Source of the DNA: a virus
Length of the DNA stretch: 20,843 bases
Strand: one strand, 5' to 3'
Virus record (IMG/VR): IMGVR_UViG_3300032086_000164
Location: 1-20,843 of that record
In this document: one piece after another, positions 1 to 9,201 of the stretch
Numbering within the stretch: the stretch's first letter is position 1
Layout: each line of letters begins with the position of its first letter
Program-made: the position numbers and the translations under genes
The notes under the pieces: model-generated
Told to the model about the DNA's origin: nothing
What the model saw: only the letters and a program-made list of their open reading frames with translations
Database searches by the model: none

Positions 1-32
1 ATAGTTTCTCCTGTACTTGCAAATATTGTCAT
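1..32 (-). CDS. N-terminus of an unidentified gene, cut by the left window edge
   Basis: Only the first ten codons are present, reading MTIFASTGET. The ATG at 32-30 shares its A with the TAA stop of the tail fibre gene (TAATG), the same junction used repeatedly in this window. A purine-rich GGAGA sits about 8 bases upstream inside the end of the fibre gene and can serve as ribosome binding site. Too little is visible for a function. Its place directly after the fibre gene makes a further tail, fibre-associated or lysis gene possible, but that is only position-based inference. Confidence 0.6.
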   Translation of the reverse strand, partial: MTIFASTGET

Positions 33-2578
33 TATTCTATCTCCGTTAAATTAAATTTATATTTCTTGCCATTTTTGTTATTGATGAGATACAAGTTTTC
101 CTCACCTTCTTGGAAAGTCCAAGAACCTTTTGTTCCGTCTATATCGTTTCCTTTGTCTAATCCTTCGTTGCTCATGTGGAAGTCAGAGGTATAGATGTTT
201 CTCCATACTGCAGTAGTAGAACCTAAATCAAATGAGTTTGATGATGTTGGAACTACTGCATCTCCACCAATAGCAAAAGTAGCTCCACCTGTTTTCCCCA
301 TAGTAATAGTGCTACTGTCTATTCCAATAGTTCCAATAGCTGAACCATCTTTTCTAAATTCGATTAGACTGCCATCACTAGTTAATCTATTTAATAAACA
401 TACATTACCCGCTCTAGCAGCAGTTACCTCTCCTGTAACAGTTAAAACAACTCCATTATCAGAAGTAGAACCTAAAGTAGTATCTGTTGTATTAAATAAA
501 ATATTTCCAGAGGAATCAATACGCATAGCTTCTGAACTATTATCAGCAGATGTATTGGCATCACCACCAACCAATACTCTAAAAGCACCAGAACTTGTTG
601 TTGCTAAATTTATTGAACCACCATTATCAGCTAAAGAAATTCCAGATGTTGCGTCAGTGCTATTTTGATATAAACCAACATTATTTGTTCCTATATCTAA
701 TGTTAATGGTGTTGATGGACTACTCGTACCAATACCTAAATTACTTCCGTCAAAAACTAAATTAGCTTCCCCTTCTAAGGTATTAGCAGTAGCACTTCCT
801 GTGATAACTCTATTGTCAGCATTGTTATTAATTGTGGTAGAAGTAATACCAGTAAGATTAGAACCATCTACTGCGGGAAGAACTGAAGGAAATCTAGCAT
901 CAGGGATAGTTCCGTCTGTTAGATTGTTCGCATTAAGTTCTGATACTGTAAAGGATTTGAACGCATGAACAGTTAATAAATCTCCTGTAGTAGCTCCTGT
1001 ACCTAAAACAATAGATGTACCTGAGGTAGCTGTGTAATCGTCTGGATCTAAGACCACACCATTGAGAGTTACAAATAAATTATTAACACTGTAAGAAAGA
1101 CTAGCAGCATTATCATCACTACCACTAAAGGTAGTTTGACCAGAGGTTGCTGTGTATTCATAAATTATTAAAGAAGCTGTACCTGCACTGGAAGCAGCAA
1201 TCCAGTTCGCACCATCATACACACGCATCTCATTCGCAGATGAGTTAAAGTATAATGCACCAGTAACTAAGGCGTTGCCATCATTGTCTAGTGTTGGATC
1301 TGAAGTTTTACTTCCTAAGTATCTGTCATCAAAGGTGTCATAAGCAGCAGCGGCAGAAGCAGCAGATGTGGCTGCGGCATTGGCACTGTTACTTGCATTT
1401 GTGGCAGAGGTACTTGCGTTACTTGCTGAAGTAGCTGCGTTTGTTTCACTTGTTGAAGCATTAGAAGCAGATGTTGCTGCATTGGTTTCACTTGTACTAG
1501 CATTACTAGCACTCGTTGCGGCATTGGTTTCAGAAGTCGCTGCATTGGTAGCTGACGTACTAGCTGCACTAGCCTGTGTAGTAGCAGTCGTAGCTGATGA
1601 GGCAGCAGATGTTGCTGAACTTGCAGCATTAGTTGCACTGGTAGCAGCATTAGTTTCACTTGTCGAAGCGTTAGATTCTGATGTCGCTGCATTAGTAGCA
1701 CTAGTCGCAGCAGCTGTCGCACTGTTAGATGCGTTTGTTGCTGATGTACTGGCATTAGTTTCTGATGTACTTGCATTAGACTCAGAGGTTGCAGCATTGG
1801 ATTCTGATGTAGCAGCGTTTGTTTCTGAAGTAGCGGCAGCAGTCGCACTGTTTGCAGCTGCAGTTGCAGAGTTAGCAGCATTGGTAGCAGACGAGGTGGC
1901 TGCTGCAGCATCTACTATTAAATCATATTTAGAACTGTTTGCATTAGTTGTTAAGGGTTCACTACCAGATGATGTATGTGCAGCATTAACAAAGAATATA
2001 TTACCTGTTGATGTATCTTTAACTAGATCTCTAACTTGATAGCTAGTGGAAGCTGCCCAATCACCCTGGAACGTACCTAGTTCCTGTTCAGCTAATAACG
2101 CAGTTGCGTCTGCATTAACAGATAATACTCTATTCGCTACTAACTCAGGTAAATCAACATCAGATCCTGTAGTTGTGGTAACTGGATATTGCAGTGTTCG
2201 AGCAAACTGTTCTTCTAACTGTTGCAACATAGCAACAATCTTATCTAATTCTGTATTCAGGGTTTGTATAGGAAAGTTACCAGATACAGGAAAGTCTGAT
2301 AATCTCTCAATCGCTAGATCTCTAACAATCGTAATACTATCATTCAGTGTAGCTCCTGGACTACCTAAGGTAATAGATCCCCCACCAGTTACACCTGCAC
2401 CAGTAACGCTGTATTGTGATGCAGATGATGGTGAGTTGTTGTAAGTAAGGAGTGTCGTACCATTGTAAACTTTTAAATCGGCAACATCAAAAAACTCGAA
2501 ATTAACAGCAAATGTAGTCTGTCCAGACGTAGCTGTATATTGAACTCTAGGTGTGGTGTCGCTTATTTGAAGTGCCAT
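32..2578 (-). CDS. T7-like tail fibre protein with heptapeptide-repeat shaft
   Basis: This 848-residue adhesin should form the trimeric fibre that contacts the host surface. Residues 1-130 match the T7 tail-fibre N-terminal domain that docks fibres to the tail (PRVQYTATSGQTTF, ending in a short helical stretch around LDKIVAMLQQLEEQFARTL). Residues about 173-205 look like a small aromatic carbohydrate-binding-type module (W174, TSYQVRDLV, GNIFFVNAAHTS). Residues about 227-412 are an unbroken seven-residue repeat of the type ATSETNA. Residues 441-463 hold LYFNSSANEMRVYDGANW, and 474-545 resemble a second copy of the N-terminal fold. The C-terminal half is Gly/Ser/Asn-rich beta structure (NLGIGTSSPS at 613-622) and ends in a module with WRNIY and GKKYKF. 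No S74-type chaperone is evident. ATG at 2578 directly follows the preceding stop. The T7-fibre assignment is strong; receptor specificity cannot be read. Confidence 0.93.
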   Translation of the reverse strand: MALQISDTTPRVQYTATSGQTTFAVNFEFFDVADLKVYNGTTLLTYNNSPSSASQYSVTGAGVTGGGSITLGSPGATLNDSITIVRDLAIERLSDFPVSGNFPIQTLNTELDKIVAMLQQLEEQFARTLQYPVTTTTGSDVDLPELVANRVLSVNADATALLAEQELGTFQGDWAASTSYQVRDLVKDTSTGNIFFVNAAHTSSGSEPLTTNANSSKYDLIVDAAAATSSATNAANSATAAANSATAAATSETNAATSESNAATSESNASTSETNASTSATNASNSATAAATSATNAATSESNASTSETNAATSATNAASSATSAASSATTATTQASAASTSATNAATSETNAATSASNASTSETNAATSASNASTSETNAATSASNASTSATNASNSANAAATSAASAAAAYDTFDDRYLGSKTSDPTLDNDGNALVTGALYFNSSANEMRVYDGANWIAASSAGTASLIIYEYTATSGQTTFSGSDDNAASLSYSVNNLFVTLNGVVLDPDDYTATSGTSIVLGTGATTGDLLTVHAFKSFTVSELNANNLTDGTIPDARFPSVLPAVDGSNLTGITSTTINNNADNRVITGSATANTLEGEANLVFDGSNLGIGTSSPSTPLTLDIGTNNVGLYQNSTDATSGISLADNGGSINLATTSSGAFRVLVGGDANTSADNSSEAMRIDSSGNILFNTTDTTLGSTSDNGVVLTVTGEVTAARAGNVCLLNRLTSDGSLIEFRKDGSAIGTIGIDSSTITMGKTGGATFAIGGDAVVPTSSNSFDLGSTTAVWRNIYTSDFHMSNEGLDKGNDIDGTKGSWTFQEGEENLYLINNKNGKKYKFNLTEIE
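1343..1909 (-). repeat. Coding heptad repeat array in the tail fibre (about 26 units of 21 bases)
   Basis: The repeat covers fibre residues about 224-412. The amino-acid pattern is small-x-x-Ser-x-x-Asn/Ala, with units such as ATSETNA, ATSESNA and STSATNA in one continuous phase. At DNA level the units are imperfect 21-base repeats, because synonymous codons vary between copies. Similar Ala/Ser/Thr/Asn repeats occur in side tail fibres of lambda-like phages, where they form an elongated shaft. The array also produces long spurious open frames on the other strand and in other frames. Confidence 0.85.
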
Positions 2579-5500
2579 TTAGTATAAACCTTTTTCTAAT
2601 TTATCAAATACACTATCTAAATACCATATATTCTGAAAAGGTAAAGTCTTACGTATTGCTCTAGCAGTTGTATAATCATGTTTTCCTTTACCCCAATCTA
2701 ACATTATATCTGTTAAATTAGCTATATAAGATGCTGTTGGTCCTGCTAAACCTACTTTTTGTTTTAATGTAGGTTTATAAGGTCTACCACCACCAACTAA
2801 CTGAGATAAACCTAATCTGTTGTTAGATAATGTTTCTACCATTCTATTAACATCTGAAAATATACCAAGTATAGCTGATCTCTCTATTGCTGATATAATT
2901 TTGTCTCCAGTTTTAACTTTTTGATAATCTCTACCAAATTGTCTATATCTAAATCCATCAACCATAGCTCCTAGTGTTACTAATGTAACAACACCTAATA
3001 AGAAGTTAGAATCTCTTTCTTGCATACCTCTCATTAATACTTTTTGAGTAGCAGACATACCAAATTTTTTAAATTGTGCTAATATCCCACCTATTTCTGT
3101 ATTCATCCATAAGGGTACATCACCTTTTCCTGGTGTAACAATAGTAATATTGATATCTTTTTGTAAAGCAGATAGGTAAGTATCTCTTGCTTCTTTATCT
3201 AACCAATTATCAGCTCTAGCTACTCTTAATTTATCATATCCAGCAGTTTCACCAGCTCCTCTACCTAAACCAAATTCTTTGTATTGATTGTATATTCTTG
3301 TTGCCATAGCTTCATCTATAAATAAATTTTTTAACTGTGCTTTTGCTTTTGTACTTATTTGCTTACCTTGAGCCATAGCTTCTACGTAATCTAATATTTT
3401 AGATCCATTTACTAATGAAGCTACATTCTTTACACCTGTATTCCATATATTCATGGCATTTATATAACTAAAATAAAAATTAGTTATTTGACCACTTTTT
3501 CTTTCAAGAGTATTCATCAAGCCAAAAATATCACCTGTATCTGCAAATAGAGCAGCACGTGTTCCTAAAAACATATCTGTTGCTTCTCCTGTAAGTTGTG
3601 CATCCGATCTAGACAATTTCATCATTCTCCAACCCATATCTTTAAAAAACGCTTCATATAATCTTCCAAAGTTTTTATTAATTCCGTCTGCCATAACTAC
3701 TCTACCAATATCAGGTACTGCTGCTAATATTCCTGATAGGTAAGTCATAGCAGTTATATTTTTAGCTACTCTAATACCAGACGATATAGCTGAAGATGGA
3801 TCAGCAGATAAACCATATGTTCCTCTTAACAATCCTACATTTGATTCTAAATCATCAAGTGTTTCTACCATTTCCCTTCTTAACTTATCTTTTGCTGTTT
3901 TAGAACCAGCTCTTAGTATTCTATCTTGATATTCAGCATAAATTTGTATTAAACCTGGTTTATATCCACCTGCTGCATAATTTAATCCTATGCCTCCTGG
4001 ATCACCAAATCTTTCTGTCATTACAATATCAGGCATAATAGATCTGTAATATCCTCTCATTAACCCAAATATATCTCCTTCTAAAAAACCTTTACTAATT
4101 AGTTCTTCATCATTTAAATCTAATCTTCTTGCTTTTACATGATCTGAAATACCCAAAGGTGTAGACACATAACCTTCTTCAGAAGCTGCAATCTTTTGCC
4201 ATTTTTGTATTCTGTAAAAAGGTTGTTGTGTTATAATATTATCTACAATTTCTTGTGCATCTTTATACTTTGCATTAGGATTTTCTTTCAACAAAGCCTT
4301 GTAAATAATATCTGTAAATTCTGCTTGTCTAGCTTTAATTACATCTTTTCTATAAAATCTAGGTATATAGTTTTTTCTTAAACCAGAATTACTAAACACA
4401 TAATTTAATTTATCTTCTAGTTCTTTAATAATATCGTTTATTCTTTTACTACTAAAATCTCTACCTTCTATCTTTATAGAATTACTACCACTTCTTTTTA
4501 ATTGATCTAATTTACTTTTCCAAAACTCTAATTGTTTTCTAGGCATAATAGTAAACAATCCAGAATCATCTGCTCTTTTTCCTAACAAATCAAAAAAATC
4601 TTCTCTAATCATTCTAGCTGCTTGTACAACTTCATCATCAAATTGAGATGATCTTTGTACTAATGCTCTAGATACTGCATTTCTAAAATCTGGAAACGAC
4701 ATCACACCATCTTTTGAATAACCTGCTTTTTTTAATACTCTACTTACTGTACCAATGTCTTTTCTCATTTCTTTAGATATTCTTGCTAAATATTTGTCAT
4801 ACATATCTTCTGTAGTTCTCATAGAAGCTATAATTACAGATTTACCTCTATTAATTTCATTTTCTACAGATATCGTTGTAGCTCCACCTTTCATGTCAAA
4901 GTTCTTTTTTTGATATAAAGGAATCTCTAATAACTCTGTAACCATATTCCGAGCTGATAAAACACTTTTTTGTAATCCTCTAAATACAGAAGTTAATGGT
5001 GAATTTTCTAAACCAGTTAATGTTTTAGCTATTTCTTCACCTATTAGTTCTTCATTATAAGTCTTATACTGCATAGTAGGATTATTAGCAGCTCCAGCAC
5101 TTTTTCCTTCTCTTACTGTATTAGCATCTAAGTATCTTGTATCTATACCTTGTTCTTCTAATTCATCTAATTTAGATGCTGCACTAGCATTTGATTTTTC
5201 TAAATCATCTGCATAATTTGTATATTTTTCATATTTAGAAAATGCTTTACTAGTTTTTAAACCACCTATTCCATTAATTTTATTAACTAAACCAGGTATT
5301 AAAAAAGACACACCAGCTACCGTTAATCCTAAACCAATATCTCTATCTTTATCTAATGATTGTTTTGCTAATTCTTCTGAAGTCATAGTCAAACCTAATC
5401 TTGTAGGCGACATAAATCTTTTTCCCCCAGCTGCTACTTCAATAAACTTCTTACCTTTACCCACTAAAGTTAATGTAGATAAATCTGTTAAAGCACCAGT

Positions 5501-5875
5501 TAATGTTCCTACTACTGATAATGGTGATAAAATTCCTTTTACTTTATCTACTTTTAATTGTCTTATTAAATCTTTAGTATTTTCACCACTTACCGAGTTA
5601 CTAAAATATGTAAGATAATTCTCATAAGGTAATAATTGTGGATCATCTAAATAATTATATTGAGGATCTGGTTTGTATCTTTCATCTGTTTTAGAAGCAA
5701 AATTACTAATAGCTAATCCTATTAAATTTTCTTTGTTAAAAGATTCTGCAAATATTGTGTATGCTTCTCTAGGATTTTGAAAAGCTGTTTTAAAAAAATA
5801 ATCTCTTTTTAGTTCTGTTTTTTTAGGTTCATCAGCTATAGACTCTAAACGAAATCCACCTTTATTTATTGTCAT
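2579..5875 (-). CDS. Internal virion protein D-like, large DNA-ejection protein (T7 gp16 position)
   Basis: This 1098-residue protein is the last and largest of three consecutive genes in the place of T7 gp14-gp15-gp16, so it is probably stored in the capsid core and injected to form the ejection conduit. It is largely helical with several hydrophobic stretches: residues about 115-138, 180-200 (GLGLTVAGVSFLIPGL), about 700-725 (MTYLSGILAAVPDIG) and about 960-975 (FLLGVVTLVTLGAMV). The C-terminus holds LPFQNIWYLDSVFDKLEKG. T7 gp16 carries an N-terminal lytic transglycosylase domain; I see no matching Glu-containing motif here, so the murein-cutting function seems absent or unrecognisable. The ATG at 5875 overlaps the preceding stop as ATGA. 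A GAGG lies about 12 bases upstream. Base composition is very AT-rich. Identity rests mainly on position, length and general character. Confidence 0.75.
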   Translation of the reverse strand: MTINKGGFRLESIADEPKKTELKRDYFFKTAFQNPREAYTIFAESFNKENLIGLAISNFASKTDERYKPDPQYNYLDDPQLLPYENYLTYFSNSVSGENTKDLIRQLKVDKVKGILSPLSVVGTLTGALTDLSTLTLVGKGKKFIEVAAGGKRFMSPTRLGLTMTSEELAKQSLDKDRDIGLGLTVAGVSFLIPGLVNKINGIGGLKTSKAFSKYEKYTNYADDLEKSNASAASKLDELEEQGIDTRYLDANTVREGKSAGAANNPTMQYKTYNEELIGEEIAKTLTGLENSPLTSVFRGLQKSVLSARNMVTELLEIPLYQKKNFDMKGGATTISVENEINRGKSVIIASMRTTEDMYDKYLARISKEMRKDIGTVSRVLKKAGYSKDGVMSFPDFRNAVSRALVQRSSQFDDEVVQAARMIREDFFDLLGKRADDSGLFTIMPRKQLEFWKSKLDQLKRSGSNSIKIEGRDFSSKRINDIIKELEDKLNYVFSNSGLRKNYIPRFYRKDVIKARQAEFTDIIYKALLKENPNAKYKDAQEIVDNIITQQPFYRIQKWQKIAASEEGYVSTPLGISDHVKARRLDLNDEELISKGFLEGDIFGLMRGYYRSIMPDIVMTERFGDPGGIGLNYAAGGYKPGLIQIYAEYQDRILRAGSKTAKDKLRREMVETLDDLESNVGLLRGTYGLSADPSSAISSGIRVAKNITAMTYLSGILAAVPDIGRVVMADGINKNFGRLYEAFFKDMGWRMMKLSRSDAQLTGEATDMFLGTRAALFADTGDIFGLMNTLERKSGQITNFYFSYINAMNIWNTGVKNVASLVNGSKILDYVEAMAQGKQISTKAKAQLKNLFIDEAMATRIYNQYKEFGLGRGAGETAGYDKLRVARADNWLDKEARDTYLSALQKDINITIVTPGKGDVPLWMNTEIGGILAQFKKFGMSATQKVLMRGMQERDSNFLLGVVTLVTLGAMVDGFRYRQFGRDYQKVKTGDKIISAIERSAILGIFSDVNRMVETLSNNRLGLSQLVGGGRPYKPTLKQKVGLAGPTASYIANLTDIMLDWGKGKHDYTTARAIRKTLPFQNIWYLDSVFDKLEKGLY

Positions 5876-8754
5876 TGTAAAGCAACCTCAGGTATATCTT
5901 GATAAGATGGTGTTTGTCTATCAATATACCTATCGTATTCTTCTTTTAATGTTTCCCAGTTATAAGCTCCTAAACTTACAAATTCTGCTATTGGTTCTAA
6001 TATTTCATCAGTTAATTCTCTACCACTTCCAAATATTTCTAAAATTTGCCTTCTTCCAGATTTTGGTAAAAATCCAAATGTTTTATTAAAAAACGAAGAT
6101 TTGTTATTAATAATATCTGAGTGTAATAAATATTTGATATCATCCATAGTTCTTGGAACATCTGCATCAATCTCTTTAATAACAGGATCTATTTCAATAG
6201 TATAAGATTCTCTATTATCTTGTAATGGCATACCTTTCATAAATGATCCAGGATCTCTAATCATAATTAAATATTCTGGTGTATTTGCACCTTCTACTGG
6301 TTTAAATTGAAAAAAATCTAAATTATCATAAATATCTTCTACACTAGGTTCTCTATAATCTCCTTTTGGATTGTACAAAAACGGTAAATTTTCCATTAGT
6401 TCTTTTTTTACTATATTAAATCTGTCAGGATTATCTCCAAGTTCAGCTTCTTTTTGTCTTTGATAATCTACTAAAGCTACTTTAACTTGTGATGCTAAAT
6501 ACATAGATCCATTCTTTCCATTATATCCATTATCCACTAATGCTGTTTCTATTCCATGTTTCATCAACACAGGATTACCATTATCACTACTCATTGTTGA
6601 TACAGAAAAATTATTATCTCCCATTTTTTGAACAGCGTTTTGTAAAATAATAGGTAACTTTTCTTCTACTATTTTTTCTGCTCTTTCTGGATCTGTTTTA
6701 AATAAACTCATGTCCATGCTATTTGATAATTGTGTGTAAATAATACTATCTAAAAATTGTTTTGCTTCAGGTTTAAATTCAAAAAATACATTCGCATTAG
6801 CTGATAAAAATGGTTGTCCAGGTAATGCTTTATCTATTAAAGCACTAGCGTTATTTGAAAGTCCAACAAAACCCTTTTCTATTATTCCACTATCTGGTCC
6901 TTGTGGAGTTATAATACCTTTTTTAAATTGAACTAAAGAATCAATAGGCATATTTTCTGAATATTGAAAATCTGGATTACCTTGTAAACTATTCCATCCA
7001 TCCATCCACATTTTATTAATACTTGTATCTTTTACTATGTAATCAACTAATATATTTGTAAAACCACTTCTAATCTCATCATCAGCATGTTTATTTTCAA
7101 CTAACTCTGTTACGTTGTTTTTTATTTCATCAATATTTTCTGTAATCAATTTTTTATTATCCTGATAAAACTGAACTGAATCTCCAACACCATTGATTGC
7201 TAAAAATGCTGATGGACTAGATTCTCCACTTAGTGCATCCAACATATTATAAAAAGATAAATCAACTCCTTTAGATGTTAAATTACCTTGTGCTAAAGGA
7301 TTACCTTGTAATGTAAATTCTATTAGCTGTATATTTCTAATAATCTGGTCTGTATTTTCTTCTGCCATTTTTGGACTAGTAATGATATTTGATGTTTCTT
7401 TTAAAGAATCAGCAATAAAAGATGGAACTACGTTTTCATTAATCATCATGTCTAAAATATTATTAGTAGCACTAGATCTTTCATTAGAAGGTAATCTGTA
7501 TTCACTACTAAATCTTTCTATACTATATCCTTCATCTACTAACTGTATTTGTGCTACTTTATAATCTTCTAAAAATAACTTTAATTCTTCATCATTTTTA
7601 AAAAGAGTAATGTTGTTTTCTCTTAATAAGTTATTGTAAAAAGCAGTTTTGTTAATATCAACATCTGTAACTTTTAAAGCATCTATCAAAGCATATTTTT
7701 GATTTAACGTAGATACTAAATCTGTATCTGTATCTAATTCAAAATCCATCATAGATTGTTTAAATACATCTCTAGAAGATAACATTAACGTCTTTAGATT
7801 ATTAACACTAGTTTCATTAATCGTATCTGTTAATGCTTGTATTTCATCTTGATTCTCAAATGCAAGACTTCTATTACCTAAATCTATATCTGCTTTATTT
7901 TGTTCTATAATCTTTGTAACATTTTTATCAAATTCATTTAAAACTGAATTGACTTCATTCATTCCAAAACTATTACTTAATCTTAATTCATTTCCATTTC
8001 TATAATCTTCTTTAAACTGATTCACAGCTTGATTTGCTAAATCTACTTGATTTGGATCTCTGAAATCTACACCTTTGTAAAAAGACATAGCTAATCCATA
8101 CATTCTAACATTTTCTAAATCTAAAAATGTACTATCTACTTTTGATTTTATAAAAGCATCATTATATTGAATAGGATCTAAAGACTTACCTGAATCAAAA
8201 TTAATATCATTAATATCTAAAGATAAACTATTAAACTTTGTATCTATTTCATTTCTAAAAGTAATTGGATTTGTAACATCTGGATTTTCTAAAATTTTGT
8301 TAATACTATTAAAAGCATCTAATTTAATATTATCTAATTGATTGTTAATTGATCCATTAACATTGTTAAACATAATAGCATTAGATCTTTTTCTTAAACC
8401 ATCAAGTGTATCTATTCCTTTAAGGTCTAAATAGTTTTCAATGTATTTTGAATATCTTTTAGATGATGAGTTAATTAGTTCTTCTTTGTAACCTAATATT
8501 TCTTGTTGAGCTTCTGTTAAATCAGGCATATCCATGCCTTCTTGTTTAATTTTTAAATCATTTAAAAACTCAGCTGTTTTTACTTTAAAATCACCTTTCC
8601 AAATTTCATCCATAACTACTGCTTGTTGTTCAGCAATCTTTAATGCAGTTTCTCCAAATGATTGAATTGCAGTACCTAAACCTCCTCCTTGAGTTCTATT
8701 AACTGATATATTACCAGATACTAATGATGTTCTTTTTCCTCTACTAATTGCCAT
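5872..8754 (-). CDS. Internal virion protein C-like, DNA-ejection protein (T7 gp15 position)
   Basis: The protein has 960 residues if the ATG at 8754 is used. A TTG one codon upstream (8757) is a possible but less likely start: AGGAG lies seven bases before the ATG and only four before the TTG. The ATG shares its A with the TGA of the preceding gene (TGATG). The sequence is polar, rich in Asn, Asp, Ile and Leu, and looks mostly helical with no clear membrane span or enzyme motif. The N-terminus contains a Gly-rich VNRTQGGGLGTAIQSFGETA segment typical of internal core proteins. It sits between the gp14-like and gp16-like genes and probably forms the middle layer of the ejection assembly. This is one of the most AT-rich genes of the window (single 60-base lines counted by hand are 18-20% GC). 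Family assignment is by context. Confidence 0.72.
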   Translation of the reverse strand: MAISRGKRTSLVSGNISVNRTQGGGLGTAIQSFGETALKIAEQQAVVMDEIWKGDFKVKTAEFLNDLKIKQEGMDMPDLTEAQQEILGYKEELINSSSKRYSKYIENYLDLKGIDTLDGLRKRSNAIMFNNVNGSINNQLDNIKLDAFNSINKILENPDVTNPITFRNEIDTKFNSLSLDINDINFDSGKSLDPIQYNDAFIKSKVDSTFLDLENVRMYGLAMSFYKGVDFRDPNQVDLANQAVNQFKEDYRNGNELRLSNSFGMNEVNSVLNEFDKNVTKIIEQNKADIDLGNRSLAFENQDEIQALTDTINETSVNNLKTLMLSSRDVFKQSMMDFELDTDTDLVSTLNQKYALIDALKVTDVDINKTAFYNNLLRENNITLFKNDEELKLFLEDYKVAQIQLVDEGYSIERFSSEYRLPSNERSSATNNILDMMINENVVPSFIADSLKETSNIITSPKMAEENTDQIIRNIQLIEFTLQGNPLAQGNLTSKGVDLSFYNMLDALSGESSPSAFLAINGVGDSVQFYQDNKKLITENIDEIKNNVTELVENKHADDEIRSGFTNILVDYIVKDTSINKMWMDGWNSLQGNPDFQYSENMPIDSLVQFKKGIITPQGPDSGIIEKGFVGLSNNASALIDKALPGQPFLSANANVFFEFKPEAKQFLDSIIYTQLSNSMDMSLFKTDPERAEKIVEEKLPIILQNAVQKMGDNNFSVSTMSSDNGNPVLMKHGIETALVDNGYNGKNGSMYLASQVKVALVDYQRQKEAELGDNPDRFNIVKKELMENLPFLYNPKGDYREPSVEDIYDNLDFFQFKPVEGANTPEYLIMIRDPGSFMKGMPLQDNRESYTIEIDPVIKEIDADVPRTMDDIKYLLHSDIINNKSSFFNKTFGFLPKSGRRQILEIFGSGRELTDEILEPIAEFVSLGAYNWETLKEEYDRYIDRQTPSYQDIPEVALQ

Positions 8755-9200
8755 CAATCTTCTCCTGATGTAGTTGGTGGATTATTATAAGCATAAGCTG
8801 TATAAGCATAACTACCTAACTGACTTATCGTACCAAATGTTAATGATTGTCTATCTAATTTATTTTGTAATGTAGCATAGTCTAAATTAGATTTAGCTAT
8901 TGTTGCATTTAATCTAATATTACCAATATCTTTAGCTGCATCATCTCTTACTTTGTTTTGTATTGCCATAAAAGATCTACTATCGTCTAATATACCTGAT
9001 GCACCAGCAACAACTCTATTATTTGATAAAGTAATATTTTGCTGCTCTATTCTCATATTTTCTTCTTGTAAAGCTCTTAATTTTGCTATTTTTTTTTGTT
9101 CTTGTAATCTGACAGCTTCATTTTGTAATCCTTGCATTTGAGCTTGATAACTCAAACCAGTTCCTACTGCTGATATTAATAATGCTGTTTCTACGCCCAT
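8754..9200 (-). CDS. Internal virion protein B-like (T7 gp14 position)
   Basis: This 148-residue protein begins with a hydrophobic, Gly-containing stretch (residues about 4-18, ETALLISAVGTGLSYQ), followed by a long charged helix with Gln, Glu and Lys (about 19-60) that is probably a coiled coil. A motif around VVAGASGILDDSRSF and a helical C-terminal half follow. This layout matches the small internal proteins of T7-like phages that insert into the outer membrane during DNA ejection. It lies between tubular protein B and the two large core proteins, exactly where gp14 lies in T7. The ATG at 9200 comes one base after the preceding TAA, and an AGAGG lies about 14 bases upstream. The role is well supported by position and size; membrane insertion is inferred from the family. 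Confidence 0.75.
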   Translation of the reverse strand: MGVETALLISAVGTGLSYQAQMQGLQNEAVRLQEQKKIAKLRALQEENMRIEQQNITLSNNRVVAGASGILDDSRSFMAIQNKVRDDAAKDIGNIRLNATIAKSNLDYATLQNKLDRQSLTFGTISQLGSYAYTAYAYNNPPTTSGED

Positions 9201-9201
9201 C

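Noticed and set aside
195-668. Plus-strand open frame of 157 codons
   Set aside because: Antisense to the fibre C-terminus, no ribosome binding site, and no motif; all other genes run on the minus strand.
1343-1909. CRISPR-like regular repeat array
   Set aside because: The units are 21-base coding heptads without spacers, in frame with the fibre gene, and no cas genes are present.
1315-1911. Minus-strand open frame in another reading phase of the fibre repeat
   Set aside because: A Leu/Gln-rich shadow of the repeat inside the real fibre gene; no separate start signal or domain.
1368-2039. Long plus-strand open frame of 223 codons over the fibre repeat
   Set aside because: It is antisense to the repeat array. 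Its protein is a monotonous Ala/Val/Leu sequence produced by complementing the repeats, with no independent support.
8755-8757. TTG start one codon upstream for the gp15-like protein
   Set aside because: The ATG at 8754 has better spacing to AGGAG and couples to the previous stop as TGATG.
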